A stretch of DNA of 64,000 bases from NCBI GenBank assembly GCA_003056245.1, contig MVDH01000001.1:1240716-1304715 (forward strand), read 5' to 3'. Position 1 is the stretch's first letter; every line of letters starts with the position of its first letter. This document shows positions 35,935 through 45,708 of this stretch, piece after piece. The notes beneath the pieces are model-generated. The model worked only from the letters and a program-made list of their open reading frames with translations, did not search any database and was not told where the DNA came from. Both the position numbers and the translations under genes were made by a program. Source of the DNA: Cellvibrio sp. 79 (GTDB lineage Bacteria; Pseudomonadota; Gammaproteobacteria; Pseudomonadales; Cellvibrionaceae).

Positions 35935-38900
35935 ATGACAAGCACAAAAAAATTCATGATCGCATCGCGCAAAGATTTCAAAAAATCCTTGCTGGCTTTA
36001 TCCATTGTTTCCCTAAGCGCACCAATGATGGCGCAAGTTGAAATCACCCAGGATTCGGAGCTGGATGAAATTATCGTTACCGGCATGAAAAGCAGTATTG
36101 ATTCAGCGCAAAACATTAAACGTAATGCTGATACTGTAAAGGATGTCATTACCGCCTCAGATATAGGTGCATTGCCGGATAAAAGTGTTACTGAGGCATT
36201 GCAACGTGTTGCCGGTGTGACGGTAGAGCGCTTTGCCGATACGTCTGACCCTAACCATTTTGCAGATGAAGGTTCAGGCGTATTGATTCGCGGCCTGGAT
36301 CGCGTGCGCAGTGAAATTAATGGTCGTGATTCTTTCAGTGCTAATCCCAATGGCGGTTTGAACTTTGAAGATATTTCCCCTGAATTATTGGGATCTGTTG
36401 AAGTGGTAAAAAACCAGACGGCAGATTTAATTGCCGGTGGTATTGCCGGTACGGTTAATTTGATTACGCGTAAACCATTTGATGCAAATGATCGCATCAT
36501 TATGCTTTCCACTAAGGCGAGCTACGGTGATTTCCGTGAGGAAATTTCTCCTTCTTATTCCGGTTTATTCAGTGATCGTTGGGAAACTGGGGTAGGTGAA
36601 TTTGGACTTTTGCTTAGCGCCACACAAACTGAATTCAAGTCACGTGGTGATGGTATTGGCGTAGCAAATTTTTATTCCAGGGGAAGTGCCGCTGGTTTGG
36701 ATGCTGGTCCTGTCACTAATCAACCTGCTGGTTCTGTTGTCTATATGCCGGGACAATTTTCTTTACGCACCGCTGATAATGATCGCGAACGCAAAGGTAT
36801 TGCCAGTTCCTTGCAATGGAAAAACGCTAATGAAAATGTGATTACAACATTGGAGTATATAAAATCTGATGCAACTCTGGTGTGGCGTGAACGCGTGGTC
36901 GGTACGCAGGAACAGGGCTTTAGATCTGATGTTTATGGGCACAGTGATATTGCTGCTGGCACAACTGCGATTTTTGATAAAGATGGTTTTTTCATTAGTG
37001 GTACTCTAACTGCTGACACAATGCATACGTTGCTTTCTTCGCGATTTAATCGCGCGCAAGATATTGTTGAAGACGTTTCATTTAAATTAGAGTTACTTCC
37101 GACCGATGAATTAAAAGTAGATCTTGATTACCAGCATATAGAGTCAACGCAGCGTGTCCAAAACTACGGTGTTAATGGCAGAGCCTTTCGTCAAGTAACG
37201 GATGCAACTCTGGATCTTAGCGGTAATTTGCCAAAAGTGGCTTATATTAATCCAAGGTTTACTGCGCCTATATCCGTGAAAGGTAGTAATAGTATTGATG
37301 AAGCGGATATTCACCTGGGAACAGCAAGTGATCAAAATGTTGATTCGGAAGGAACTGAGGATGCATTTAAGTTTAATGCGGATTACGGTTTGGATCGTGG
37401 TTTATTTAAAAGTATTAAATCCGGTATCTTTTATTCAGATAAAGAGTTAATCATTCGCGATACAGAATATTCAAACTGGGGTGCGCTGAATCGCCCATGG
37501 ACTGCAGGAGAGTCTGTAACCAGTTCACCGGCAAATGCACCGGGTGAGTGGGAACGTGTCGATTTTTATGACTTTTATAAAGGGAAAAACGTTCTTGGTG
37601 GCAATACCAATTTTTATTTTCCTCTAATGAGCAGTGCAGAAAACTTTACTGAGTTTACTCGTCGGACTTGTGCCAACGGAACCAATCAGGCCGAATTTGG
37701 TGGCGCTGATGGTAAAGGCTCGCAAAGAGATATCAATTGCTATCATTCCCAAATGGATTTGCCCGATCGTGTTTCTGGAACTCCTTTCGCCCCTCATCAT
37801 GTTACTTCAACTAATGAGGTGCGTGCCGAAGGATACGTCCGGGTTGATATTGCAGATGATGAGGCCGATCTCCCCTGGCGAGGAAATTTGGGGCTGCGCT
37901 TCGTAAATTATCAGCTTGAGTCATCTGGATTCACGCTATTACCCACTAGTGCCACTTCCGGCAGCGCTGCTGTACGAGCAATTTTTAACAGCAAATATCC
38001 TAATATTGCAGCGTTGGTTAGCTCGGATGCTGGCAGCGTTGAAAAAATCAAAGGTACAGATTATTCAACAGTCCTACCCAGTATTAATGTGGCGGTAAAT
38101 CTAACGGATGAAATTGTAACGCGTGTAGGAATTTCGAAAGGTTTGTATTTTCCAAATTTAAGTCAAACACGTAATTCCAAAATAGCAATTATTAATTCAA
38201 CGAATGTGCCTCAGGACTCACAGAAACCATTGCAGGAAAATCCCGCATTACCGAATTACAATCCGGTAGTTGATGTAACTGATGTTCAATTGACAGGAAG
38301 TGCACGCAATCCGTTTTTGGAACCGGAAGAATCACTCAATATGGATTTTTCAACAGAGTGGTATTTTGCTAAATCCGGCTCGTTGACAGCATCTTTGTTT
38401 AGAAAAGATATCGACAATTTATTCCGGGATCGTGTTTTTAAAATGGATGTTAAAAACCCTGCAACAGGTGCGGTAGAAAAATTTAATTTAAATGGGCCGA
38501 GTAATGATGGTTCGGGGTCAATCCAGGGGATTGAAATAGCGTATAACCAATTTTATGATTTCTTACCGGGGTTGTGGAGCGGCCTTGGATTGCAGTTGAA
38601 TTATACCTACATTGATCAGCAAAATATGAATGATAAAGCAGCCGTAGATTCGGGCGTGCTATTTGATTCAGCGGGTAATCAGTTAGAAGATGCCCGTAAT
38701 GGTTTCCGCCAATTCACCAACCTTCCTTTGCCGGGTTATTCGGATCAAAACTACAACATCGTCGGTATGTATGAATATAACGATATTTCAGCGCGCCTTG
38801 CTTACACCTGGCGTTCGGAATATTTAATTACCCGTCGCGATTCCAATGAATTTGCACCGGTTTATTCAAAAGATGTAGGGTCTCTGGATTTTACGTTCTT

Positions 38901-39063
38901 CTATACCATCAATGACAATTTCAAAGTTGGTTTAGAGGCAACCAATTTATTGGATACAGAAACCGAAACCCAGGTGCAGCTCAACCAGGCTGGAGACAGA
39001 ACAGATTCGCTTAACTTTATCACCGATAAACGTTATGCCATCAGTTTGAGAGCCAATTTTTAA
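35935..39063 (+). CDS. Large TonB-dependent receptor
   Basis: The 1042-residue outer membrane protein has a signal peptide ending near MMAQ at about residue 34, a TonB box-like DEIIVTGM, a plug domain with VKDVITASDIGALPDKSVTEALQRVAGV and SVEVVKNQTADLIAGGIAGTVNLITRKPF, and a C-terminal beta-barrel that ends in RYAISLRANF with the terminal Phe needed for barrel assembly. The size and plug type fit the carbohydrate-related TonB receptors of Cellvibrio, Saccharophagus and Xanthomonas. It is followed by a halogenase-like gene, a common pairing in polysaccharide-using bacteria. The imported molecule is not known. Confidence 0.94.
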   Translation: MTSTKKFMIASRKDFKKSLLALSIVSLSAPMMAQVEITQDSELDEIIVTGMKSSIDSAQNIKRNADTVKDVITASDIGALPDKSVTEALQRVAGVTVERFADTSDPNHFADEGSGVLIRGLDRVRSEINGRDSFSANPNGGLNFEDISPELLGSVEVVKNQTADLIAGGIAGTVNLITRKPFDANDRIIMLSTKASYGDFREEISPSYSGLFSDRWETGVGEFGLLLSATQTEFKSRGDGIGVANFYSRGSAAGLDAGPVTNQPAGSVVYMPGQFSLRTADNDRERKGIASSLQWKNANENVITTLEYIKSDATLVWRERVVGTQEQGFRSDVYGHSDIAAGTTAIFDKDGFFISGTLTADTMHTLLSSRFNRAQDIVEDVSFKLELLPTDELKVDLDYQHIESTQRVQNYGVNGRAFRQVTDATLDLSGNLPKVAYINPRFTAPISVKGSNSIDEADIHLGTASDQNVDSEGTEDAFKFNADYGLDRGLFKSIKSGIFYSDKELIIRDTEYSNWGALNRPWTAGESVTSSPANAPGEWERVDFYDFYKGKNVLGGNTNFYFPLMSSAENFTEFTRRTCANGTNQAEFGGADGKGSQRDINCYHSQMDLPDRVSGTPFAPHHVTSTNEVRAEGYVRVDIADDEADLPWRGNLGLRFVNYQLESSGFTLLPTSATSGSAAVRAIFNSKYPNIAALVSSDAGSVEKIKGTDYSTVLPSINVAVNLTDEIVTRVGISKGLYFPNLSQTRNSKIAIINSTNVPQDSQKPLQENPALPNYNPVVDVTDVQLTGSARNPFLEPEESLNMDFSTEWYFAKSGSLTASLFRKDIDNLFRDRVFKMDVKNPATGAVEKFNLNGPSNDGSGSIQGIEIAYNQFYDFLPGLWSGLGLQLNYTYIDQQNMNDKAAVDSGVLFDSAGNQLEDARNGFRQFTNLPLPGYSDQNYNIVGMYEYNDISARLAYTWRSEYLITRRDSNEFAPVYSKDVGSLDFTFFYTINDNFKVGLEATNLLDTETETQVQLNQAGDRTDSLNFITDKRYAISLRANF

Positions 39064-39086
39064 TCTAACCCCTATGGTTCTCATTT

Positions 39087-39118
39087 GCCCACACCATGTA
39101 AATGGCGTGGGCGTTTTT
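39087..39118 (+). terminator. Terminator between the TonB receptor and halogenase
   Basis: The stem GCCCACACCAT / ATGGCGTGGGC with one mismatch and a four-base loop is followed by G and five T. It may partly separate the receptor and halogenase transcripts. Confidence 0.7.
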
Positions 39119-39158
39119 GCTGGTGGATTCCAGCGTTTTTCAAGAGCTATGAAGCCTT

Positions 39159-40685
39159 ATGAATTCTGATGCACATATTTCTCCGCGAATTAAAAAAATT
39201 ATTATTGTGGGCGGCGGTACGGCTGGCTGGATGACTGCGGCAACGCTCGCCAAAGTATTGGGCAAGGAACAATATTCCATTCAGCTAATTGAATCGGACG
39301 CTATTGGAACTATTGGTGTCGGTGAGGCTACTATCCCGCACATTGGTATTTTCAATAAAATACTGGGAATTGATGAGCAGGATTTTATGCGTAAAACCCA
39401 GGCAACGTTTAAGTTGGGAATTGAATTTACTAACTGGGGAAATATTGGTGAATCTTATATACACCCTTTTGGCAGTTATGGAGTGAATATAGATTCGCTG
39501 CATTTTTATAATTATTTTTTAAAAATGGCTAGACAAGAGGGGAGTTTAAATCCGGAAGAATATTCGATCGGAGCTTTGGCGGCACGCAGAAATAAATTTA
39601 TGCATCCGCTGAATGCCACGCACTCGCCACTGGGCAATATCAGATATGCATATCATTTTGATGCAGGCCTGTATGCAAAATATTTGCGCAATTACGCAGA
39701 AGGAAAAGGTGTCGAGCGGATTGAAGGAGCAATAACCCAGGTAAAATTACAAGAAGACAATGGTTTTATTGATTCTGTTTTATTGGAGGATGGACGCGTT
39801 TATAACGGGGAGTTATTTATCGACTGCAGTGGATTTCGCGGGATTTTAATACAAGAGGCATTAGGCACAGGTTATGAAGACTGGAGTAATTTATTGCCCT
39901 GTGACAGCGCTATAGCTGTGCCAACAGCGAATCTACATCCTCCTGCCTCTTTCACTCGTTCTACAGCCCATGAAGCCGGATGGCAATGGCGTATCCCCTT
40001 GCAACATCGTACTGGCAACGGGCATGTATATTCCAGCCGGTTTATGACTGATGATCAGGCTGGACGGATTTTATTAGATAATGTGGAAGGAGATTTATTA
40101 ACGGAGCCTCGAGTAGTGAGATTTAAAACCGGGATGCGTCGTAAATTCTGGAATAAAAACTGCGTAGCAGTGGGATTGTCCAGCGGATTTCTTGAGCCCT
40201 TGGAGTCAACCAGTATTCATCTAATCCAGGCAAGCATTAAAAAGTTGCTGGAGTTTTTTCCTGACAAAGAGTTTGACCAGCGCAACATAGATGCGTACAA
40301 CGAAATCTTGCAGCGGAATTTATTGTTTATCAGGAATTTTATTGTACTGCACTACAAAGTAACTAATCGAAACGATTCTGATTTTTGGAATTACTGCCGT
40401 ACCATGCCGATTCCGGAGAGTCTGGAGAAAAGAATAGCTTTATATCGACAAGAAGGAAAAATTTATCACGATAGCAATGAACTTTTTTCCGAGGACAGTT
40501 GGTTTGCTGTTATGTTCGGGCAGGGGCTAGTAGCAAATAAATATCATCCGCTGGCGGATGTTGTATCCGGGCAACGATTAAAAAAAATGTTTTCTGAAAT
40601 ACAAACGGTGATTGGTAATTCTGTGAATGCTATGCCAATGCATACAGATTACATTGCCAAATATTGCGCGCAATCTGCAAGTTAA
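39159..40685 (+). CDS. Tryptophan-halogenase-family flavoprotein
   Basis: The 508-residue protein has the FAD-binding GGGTAGWMTA at residues 18-27, IGVGEATIPHI, and FKLGIEFTNW, whose Lys85 aligns with the catalytic lysine of PrnA. The halogenase motif WxWxIP appears as WQWRIP at about 279-284. FAD-dependent halogenation of an aromatic substrate is therefore possible on sequence grounds. However, homologues beside TonB receptors are very common in marine and plant-polymer degraders, where the substrate has not been defined. It probably acts in the cytoplasm. The gene overlaps the convergent alkA stop by four bases. Confidence 0.9.
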   Translation: MNSDAHISPRIKKIIIVGGGTAGWMTAATLAKVLGKEQYSIQLIESDAIGTIGVGEATIPHIGIFNKILGIDEQDFMRKTQATFKLGIEFTNWGNIGESYIHPFGSYGVNIDSLHFYNYFLKMARQEGSLNPEEYSIGALAARRNKFMHPLNATHSPLGNIRYAYHFDAGLYAKYLRNYAEGKGVERIEGAITQVKLQEDNGFIDSVLLEDGRVYNGELFIDCSGFRGILIQEALGTGYEDWSNLLPCDSAIAVPTANLHPPASFTRSTAHEAGWQWRIPLQHRTGNGHVYSSRFMTDDQAGRILLDNVEGDLLTEPRVVRFKTGMRRKFWNKNCVAVGLSSGFLEPLESTSIHLIQASIKKLLEFFPDKEFDQRNIDAYNEILQRNLLFIRNFIVLHYKVTNRNDSDFWNYCRTMPIPESLEKRIALYRQEGKIYHDSNELFSEDSWFAVMFGQGLVANKYHPLADVVSGQRLKKMFSEIQTVIGNSVNAMPMHTDYIAKYCAQSAS

Positions 40686-41638
40686 TAGCCATCTGCTTTT
40701 TGCATTGCCCATAAATGGGCTGCAACTAGCGCTCGCCAGGGAGAAAACCCGGCGAGCCATTCTTTAGTTGCGGCTTCGCTGATTTTTTCTTCGTTGTTCA
40801 ATTGTTTGTCCACCGCCAATAACCATTGCAGGTTTCGCCGCACAGCGACATCACCGTGAAGTGATCCATCCAGCCAGCCAAATCCACGCAAGAGTGCATA
40901 ACTGATTGTCCAGGGGCCAACGCCTTTCACTTGTATCAGCCGATCATGAATATCCTGTGCAGGCAGGGGAAGCAAAGTGTTATTCCAATAATCGCGTAAC
41001 CAGGTTTCAAGCGGCAATTCTCCCGAATGAATTAGCCTGGCTAATTCAAGTATTGTTTGCGCTTTGGTTAATGAGAAACCTTGTGCGCGTAATTCATCAA
41101 CCGTAAATGCCACCAATTGCGTGGGGCCTGGACAACAGTAGATACCGGAAGAATGTTGTACTCCTGCATAGCGAATTAAATTGCGACGTAGGGATATGGC
41201 GGCATGCACACTGATTTGCTGGCCGGTAATTGCCCAGCTCAAGGCTTCAAATGCCGATGCACTCTGCGGCACTCGCAAACCGGATTGTTTTGCAACAAGA
41301 GGGCCGAGATGCGGATGCTCTTGAATGAAAGATTCAAACTCATGTATTGCTTGATTCAGGCCCAGCATATGTTTTACAAGGTGTCGTAGCTCTTGTTCTA
41401 TGTGTGCTTCATTCAATTTTCTTCGCCCTGAATCTATATGTAATTCAGTGGTAAGTTGTTGTTTTTTGAACGTTAACGTGAGTCGGGCGGGAAGCTCGTT
41501 CCAGCAAATACCTTTTACCAGTTGATTATCTTTCACCATTTCAGACAACATTTGCGCATCGCGCTGGTGGAATGCAAAAAAATTATCGCGTTGATAATTA
41601 GCGGGTAATTTCAGGCGTGTATTAATTAATGTTGGCAT
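40682..41638 (-). CDS. alkA: DNA-3-methyladenine glycosylase II
   Basis: The 318-residue base-excision glycosylase has the helix-hairpin-helix motif IQVKGVGPWTISYALLR followed by the catalytic aspartate in LHGDVAVRRNL. The N-terminal part is AlkA-like. It removes 3-methyladenine and other alkylated bases. It is longer than E. coli AlkA (282 residues). It lies 62 bases downstream of ada on the same strand, the classical adaptive-response pairing. Confidence 0.9.
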   Translation of the reverse strand: MPTLINTRLKLPANYQRDNFFAFHQRDAQMLSEMVKDNQLVKGICWNELPARLTLTFKKQQLTTELHIDSGRRKLNEAHIEQELRHLVKHMLGLNQAIHEFESFIQEHPHLGPLVAKQSGLRVPQSASAFEALSWAITGQQISVHAAISLRRNLIRYAGVQHSSGIYCCPGPTQLVAFTVDELRAQGFSLTKAQTILELARLIHSGELPLETWLRDYWNNTLLPLPAQDIHDRLIQVKGVGPWTISYALLRGFGWLDGSLHGDVAVRRNLQWLLAVDKQLNNEEKISEAATKEWLAGFSPWRALVAAHLWAMQKADGY

Positions 41639-41700
41639 AAGTTATTAAAAACAGGTGCTGGATGTATCGTGGTTGGGAATATGGACTCATTAAAACAGTA

Positions 41701-42639
41701 TCAGCTTTTTTTCGATAGTGATTCACGTTCCAGTAATGCTTTCTTTCGTGCAATACCCCACCGATAGCCTGATAAATCACCATCGCTCCGTACCACGCGA
41801 TGGCAAGGAATAGCAACGGCAAGATGATTTGCGGCACAGGCGCCAGCTACTGCACGTATTGCTTTGGGTGAGTTAATCAGTGCTGCAACATCGGCATAGC
41901 TGCGTGTTTCGCCCAATGGGATTTTTTGCAATGCATCCCATACTTGTTGTTGAAAAACGGTGCCACGTATATCGAGAGGCAAATTAAATACTACTGTCGG
42001 ATCTTCAATAAACTGAATAACATCTTGTAGCATTTTTTCAAAATCGCTATCACCTTTAACCAGTAATGATTTTGGAAATCTGGTTTGCAAATCCGCTAGT
42101 AAAGCATCTGCAGCATCATCCAATAATATTGCACAAATTCCTTTTTCGTTTTTTGCCACCAATACTTGCCCCAGCGATGATTTTCCAATAGCAAATTGAA
42201 TGGTCATTGCGGCGCTTCTCTTGTGTTGTACTTGTTTGTCTCGATACGCTTTTGCGTAAGCTTTGGGGCTTAAACCGGTAACGGATTTAAATAGCCGTTG
42301 CAAATGGTACGCACTGATACCTGCATAATTAGCGAGGTTTGCCAGCGTAGGTTCTTGTTCAGCCTTTTCAATGTAACGGCACAGGAGAGCAATACGGTCA
42401 GCATTTTGTTGGTTGGTGCTGCTGTGTTGTGGACGGCAGCGTTTGCAGGCGCGGAATCCGGCTGCTTCTGCTTGCGCTGCATTATCAAAAAAACGCACGT
42501 TATCCGGATTGGGATGGCGCGAGGGGCAGCCGGGGCGACAGTAAATACCGGTGGTAATTACTGCATAAATAAATTGGCCACTGGCATCAGTTAACTGTTG
42601 CCAGCGCGGGTCAGTGGTTATATCGGTAGATGTAGTCAT
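41701..42639 (-). CDS. ada: Ada methyltransferase/regulator with shortened AraC domain
   Basis: The 312-residue protein has the N-terminal zinc / methylphosphotriester domain (TTGIYCRPGCPSRH ... AGFRACKRCRP), one AraC helix-turn-helix (LANLANYAGISAYHLQRLFKSV), and the C-terminal O6-methylguanine methyltransferase with the acceptor Cys in AIPCHRVVRSDG. Compared with E. coli Ada (354 residues) about 39 residues are missing in frame after YRDKQVQHKR, which removes the second helix-turn-helix of the AraC unit. The repair cysteines are all present. Regulation of the adaptive response may therefore be altered. ATG 42639 is favoured over GTG 42648. Confidence 0.9.
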   Translation of the reverse strand: MTTSTDITTDPRWQQLTDASGQFIYAVITTGIYCRPGCPSRHPNPDNVRFFDNAAQAEAAGFRACKRCRPQHSSTNQQNADRIALLCRYIEKAEQEPTLANLANYAGISAYHLQRLFKSVTGLSPKAYAKAYRDKQVQHKRSAAMTIQFAIGKSSLGQVLVAKNEKGICAILLDDAADALLADLQTRFPKSLLVKGDSDFEKMLQDVIQFIEDPTVVFNLPLDIRGTVFQQQVWDALQKIPLGETRSYADVAALINSPKAIRAVAGACAANHLAVAIPCHRVVRSDGDLSGYRWGIARKKALLERESLSKKS

Positions 42640-42726
42640 AGTAATCACAAAATAGTTATTCCGGAATTACTCTACCGGTAAACCGGATGAACTACAGCGC
42701 AAATCTTGCTATGACATTCGAAATAA

Positions 42727-44277
42727 TTATTCGAGACTAGTTTCGGGTTTGCGCAGCATTTGCGGTGTCGCGAGTGCCAGTAAAATTAACGTGGCGAGTA
42801 ATACCAGGGGGCCGCTGGTAACGATCATAAATGGTGTCCAGTCTTTAACTGCATAAATAGTACCGCTAAAGGTTTGGGCTTTGAATGAGTCGCTTTTACT
42901 CAGGATCTTGCCTTTGTTATCAATAATCGCGCTGGGCCCATTATTCGTTGAGTAAACGAGATAACGACCTGTTTCCAGTGCACGCATTTGCGCCATTTGC
43001 ATAAATTGTTTGGATTGGATGGAATCCAGAAACCAGCCCAGATTATTTACGCTGAGCAAAACCTGGGTCTCTTTGGCAGCAGTGGCAATTAAATCCGGAT
43101 AGACAATTTCGTAACAGATCGCGGGTGTAATTCGGACGCCATTGGCAATCAATCCATGCTGGTCCTGTGGGCCAACGTGAATAAATGAGGTGGGCAGGTT
43201 GAAGAACTCGATTAGTCCGCGCAGTTGGTCTTCCAGTGGAACATATTCACCGAAAGGCACCAGGCGGCGCTTGTGGTAAAAGCCATAGCCATTACCGAGG
43301 CCTGCCACCGAGTTATAGTATTTTTGTTGTTCTCGATCTTCGTAAATGACACCGGTAAATAAAGCGGATTCATTGAGGGAAGCCTGTTTATTTATTTCTT
43401 CCAGAAAGGGCAGGGCGTCGTGATACGTTAGTGAAGTCGGGATAGCGGCTTCGGGCCAAATGACCCAATTGTTTTTCCACAAGTCATTGCTTAATTCGCG
43501 TAGCTGGTTGAGTGCTGCAGTAGTGGAATCCTGATTAAAATTCAGCTTGATACTTTGATCAATATTGGGTTGCACCATGCCAACAGTGATAGGTTTGGTA
43601 TCCGGCTCGGCCCAGGTGATGGTTTTTAATCCTGCACCCATTATCCAAAATAAAATTGCACTGCTGCTGAGTATAATCAGCGGGATATTTTTTATTGATT
43701 CATTTTTATTGCGCCACAGCCACTCTGCAATAACACCAGCACTCACTACGAGAATAAAACTGATACTGATTACCCCGGCAATCGGCGCCCAGCCCGCGAG
43801 CCAGGTATTTAAGTGCGCATAACCCAAATACAACCAGGGAAAACCGGTCAACAACCAGGTGCGAATCCATTCACCCAGCATCCAGCAGGCGGGTAGTGCA
43901 AGTGTTATTGCAAAGCGGTTGTAGCTAAACCATTTACCGTAAATATAAAAAGGAATACAAAACAATATCGCCATAAAACAGGCAAAAATAAATACGAGAA
44001 ATGCTGCAAATAATGGTGAGGCGCCGCCGAAGTTGTGGATGCTGGTATAAATCCAGTGAATGCCTGCACCGTAAAAGCCAACACCAAATGCGAAGCTCCG
44101 CCAGAGCACATTTTTCAATGACTGTTCTTTCAGCAGTAGTGAAAATGCAATCAAGCTAAGCAGGGTAATTGGCCAAACATTGAATGGTGCGAAGCTTAGC
44201 GTAATCAACGCGCCGCTAGTGAGCGCAATTAGCAATGCATATTTATCGGGTAGGTTTAAAATTTTTTTTGCGATCAT
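42727..44277 (-). CDS. lnt: Apolipoprotein N-acyltransferase
   Basis: This 516-residue inner membrane enzyme adds the third acyl chain to lipoproteins. Six or more N-terminal helices are followed by a carbon-nitrogen hydrolase domain with catalytic Glu in VIWPEAAIP, Lys in the KRRLVPFGEYVP region and Cys in ITPAICYEIVYPD. A C-terminal helix completes the enzyme. It follows corC on the same strand but is separated from it by a terminator-like hairpin. Lnt matures lipoproteins such as those predicted in this window. Confidence 0.95.
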   Translation of the reverse strand: MIAKKILNLPDKYALLIALTSGALITLSFAPFNVWPITLLSLIAFSLLLKEQSLKNVLWRSFAFGVGFYGAGIHWIYTSIHNFGGASPLFAAFLVFIFACFMAILFCIPFYIYGKWFSYNRFAITLALPACWMLGEWIRTWLLTGFPWLYLGYAHLNTWLAGWAPIAGVISISFILVVSAGVIAEWLWRNKNESIKNIPLIILSSSAILFWIMGAGLKTITWAEPDTKPITVGMVQPNIDQSIKLNFNQDSTTAALNQLRELSNDLWKNNWVIWPEAAIPTSLTYHDALPFLEEINKQASLNESALFTGVIYEDREQQKYYNSVAGLGNGYGFYHKRRLVPFGEYVPLEDQLRGLIEFFNLPTSFIHVGPQDQHGLIANGVRITPAICYEIVYPDLIATAAKETQVLLSVNNLGWFLDSIQSKQFMQMAQMRALETGRYLVYSTNNGPSAIIDNKGKILSKSDSFKAQTFSGTIYAVKDWTPFMIVTSGPLVLLATLILLALATPQMLRKPETSLE

Positions 44278-44296
44278 AAAATCATTTCGTCGGTTT

Positions 44297-44324
44297 AAAA
44301 AAATCCCGCCTGAAGGCGGGATTT
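44297..44324 (-). terminator. Terminator or attenuator between corC and lnt
   Basis: The ten-base perfect stem AAATCCCGCC / GGCGGGATTT has a four-base loop and is followed on the minus strand by a run of T. It falls inside the usual corC-lnt operon, so it may reduce or regulate read-through into lnt. Confidence 0.75.
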
Positions 44325-44358
44325 ATTCAGCTCTGGCTTATTCGCAAGCAGTGTCGTG

Positions 44359-45216
44359 TCAATCAGACAAAACAGTCAAGCGCAGCAAGTGAATCTGACG
44401 GTTATCAGCATAAAGCACGCGGAATTGCATATTATCTAATTGTACAATTTCATTGCGTTTGGGCAGATGGCCAAACTCCTGCATTAATATGCCGCCGATT
44501 GTATCGAAGTCTTCGTCACTGAATACGGTGCCGAAAAACTCATTGAAACTCTCGATCGGTGTTAAGGCTTTGATGATGTAATCATTTTCGCTGACACGCT
44601 TGATGTAATCCGACGTTTCTTCTTCCTCATCGGTTTCATCTTCAATTTCACCAACGATTTCTTCGAGAATATCTTCAATAGTCAACAGACCGGTGATGCC
44701 GCCGTATTCATCCATCACTAGCGCCATGTGATAACGGTTTTCACGGAATTCACGTAGCAAAATATTTACCCGCTTGCTTTCCGGGATAATATTCGCCGGA
44801 CGCAAAATAGTTTCGATATTGAAATTATCGGTACCTTTGAGGGCGAGCGGTAATAAATCCTTCGCAAGCAAAATCCCGCGAACATCATCAATGTTTTCGC
44901 CAATGACTGGAAAGCGTGAGTGCCCGGATTCGATAATTTTGGGCAAATATTCTTGCGGTGAATCTTCAATGCGAATGGCCACAATATGGGAACGTGGCAC
45001 CATAATTTCGCGGGCTTGAAGGGAGGAAACATCCATCGCACCCTCAATGATGCTCAGTGCTTCCTGATCCAGTAATTGATTATCGGCGGCGTCTTTGATT
45101 ATCTCCATTAATTCGTCGCGAGATTTTGGTTCCGCGCTGAAAGCATGGAGTAATTTATCCAGCCAGGATCGTTCGTGTTTTTCAGTGGTAGTGCTACTCG
45201 GATGTTCGTCCGACAT
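44359..45216 (-). CDS. corC: HlyC/CorC-family CBS protein
   Basis: The 285-residue protein has no transmembrane helix. It carries a CBS pair (AREIMVPRSHIVAIRIED, SGHSRFPVIGENIDDVRGILLAKDLL, MALVMDEYGGITGLLTIEDILEEIVGEIEDE) and a C-terminal CorC_HlyC transporter-associated domain. This is the CorC / YbeX type, associated with magnesium and cobalt efflux and, in E. coli, with ribosome metabolism. Start ATG 45216 is used. It is 20 bases downstream of ybeY, as in other gammaproteobacteria. Confidence 0.93.
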   Translation of the reverse strand: MSDEHPSSTTTEKHERSWLDKLLHAFSAEPKSRDELMEIIKDAADNQLLDQEALSIIEGAMDVSSLQAREIMVPRSHIVAIRIEDSPQEYLPKIIESGHSRFPVIGENIDDVRGILLAKDLLPLALKGTDNFNIETILRPANIIPESKRVNILLREFRENRYHMALVMDEYGGITGLLTIEDILEEIVGEIEDETDEEEETSDYIKRVSENDYIIKALTPIESFNEFFGTVFSDEDFDTIGGILMQEFGHLPKRNEIVQLDNMQFRVLYADNRQIHLLRLTVLSD

Positions 45217-45236
45217 GATGATAGTTCCCAAGGTCT

Positions 45237-45707
45237 TTATTCTTCAGCAGTGAGACTGTCTTGATAGGGGGCAGGGAATCCCAGCCCGGTGATGATTTCG
45301 GTTTCCAGTGCTTCCATGGTTTCGGCTTCGTCATCGTCGATATGATCGAACCCCAATAAATGCAGGCTACCGTGAACCAACATGTGAGCCCAATGGGCTT
45401 CCAGTGTTTTGCCTTGCTCTTGCGCTTCCCGTTCTACGACCGGTGCGCATACAACCAAATCCCCCAGAAGTGGGATACCCACTTCTTCGGGGATATCTGC
45501 GGGGAACGAAAGCACATTGGTTGGCTTGTCCTTACCCCGGTATTGCGAATTCAATTCCTGACTTTCGGCCTCGTCGACTATATAAATACTGACTTCGGCT
45601 TCTTCCAGTTCCTGGCTTTTAAGTGCAGCGGTAATCCAGGATTCCAATGCAGCAACCGCCGGTAAATGCTGGCTGCTGGTGTTGGTTTCAATATCAATCT
45701 GGTACAT
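45237..45707 (-). CDS. ybeY: Endoribonuclease YbeY
   Basis: This 156-residue metalloenzyme acts in 16S rRNA 3'-end maturation and ribosome quality control. The zinc motif HGxLHLxGxDH appears as [11 protein letters not shown], and the strand with [16 protein letters not shown] is typical. The ATG at 45707 lies one base after the ybeZ stop, so the two are coupled. Confidence 0.95.
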   Translation of the reverse strand: MYQIDIETNTSSQHLPAVAALESWITAALKSQELEEAEVSIYIVDEAESQELNSQYRGKDKPTNVLSFPADIPEEVGIPLLGDLVVCAPVVEREAQEQGKTLEAHWAHMLVHGSLHLLGFDHIDDDEAETMEALETEIITGLGFPAPYQDSLTAEE

Positions 45708-45708
45708 A

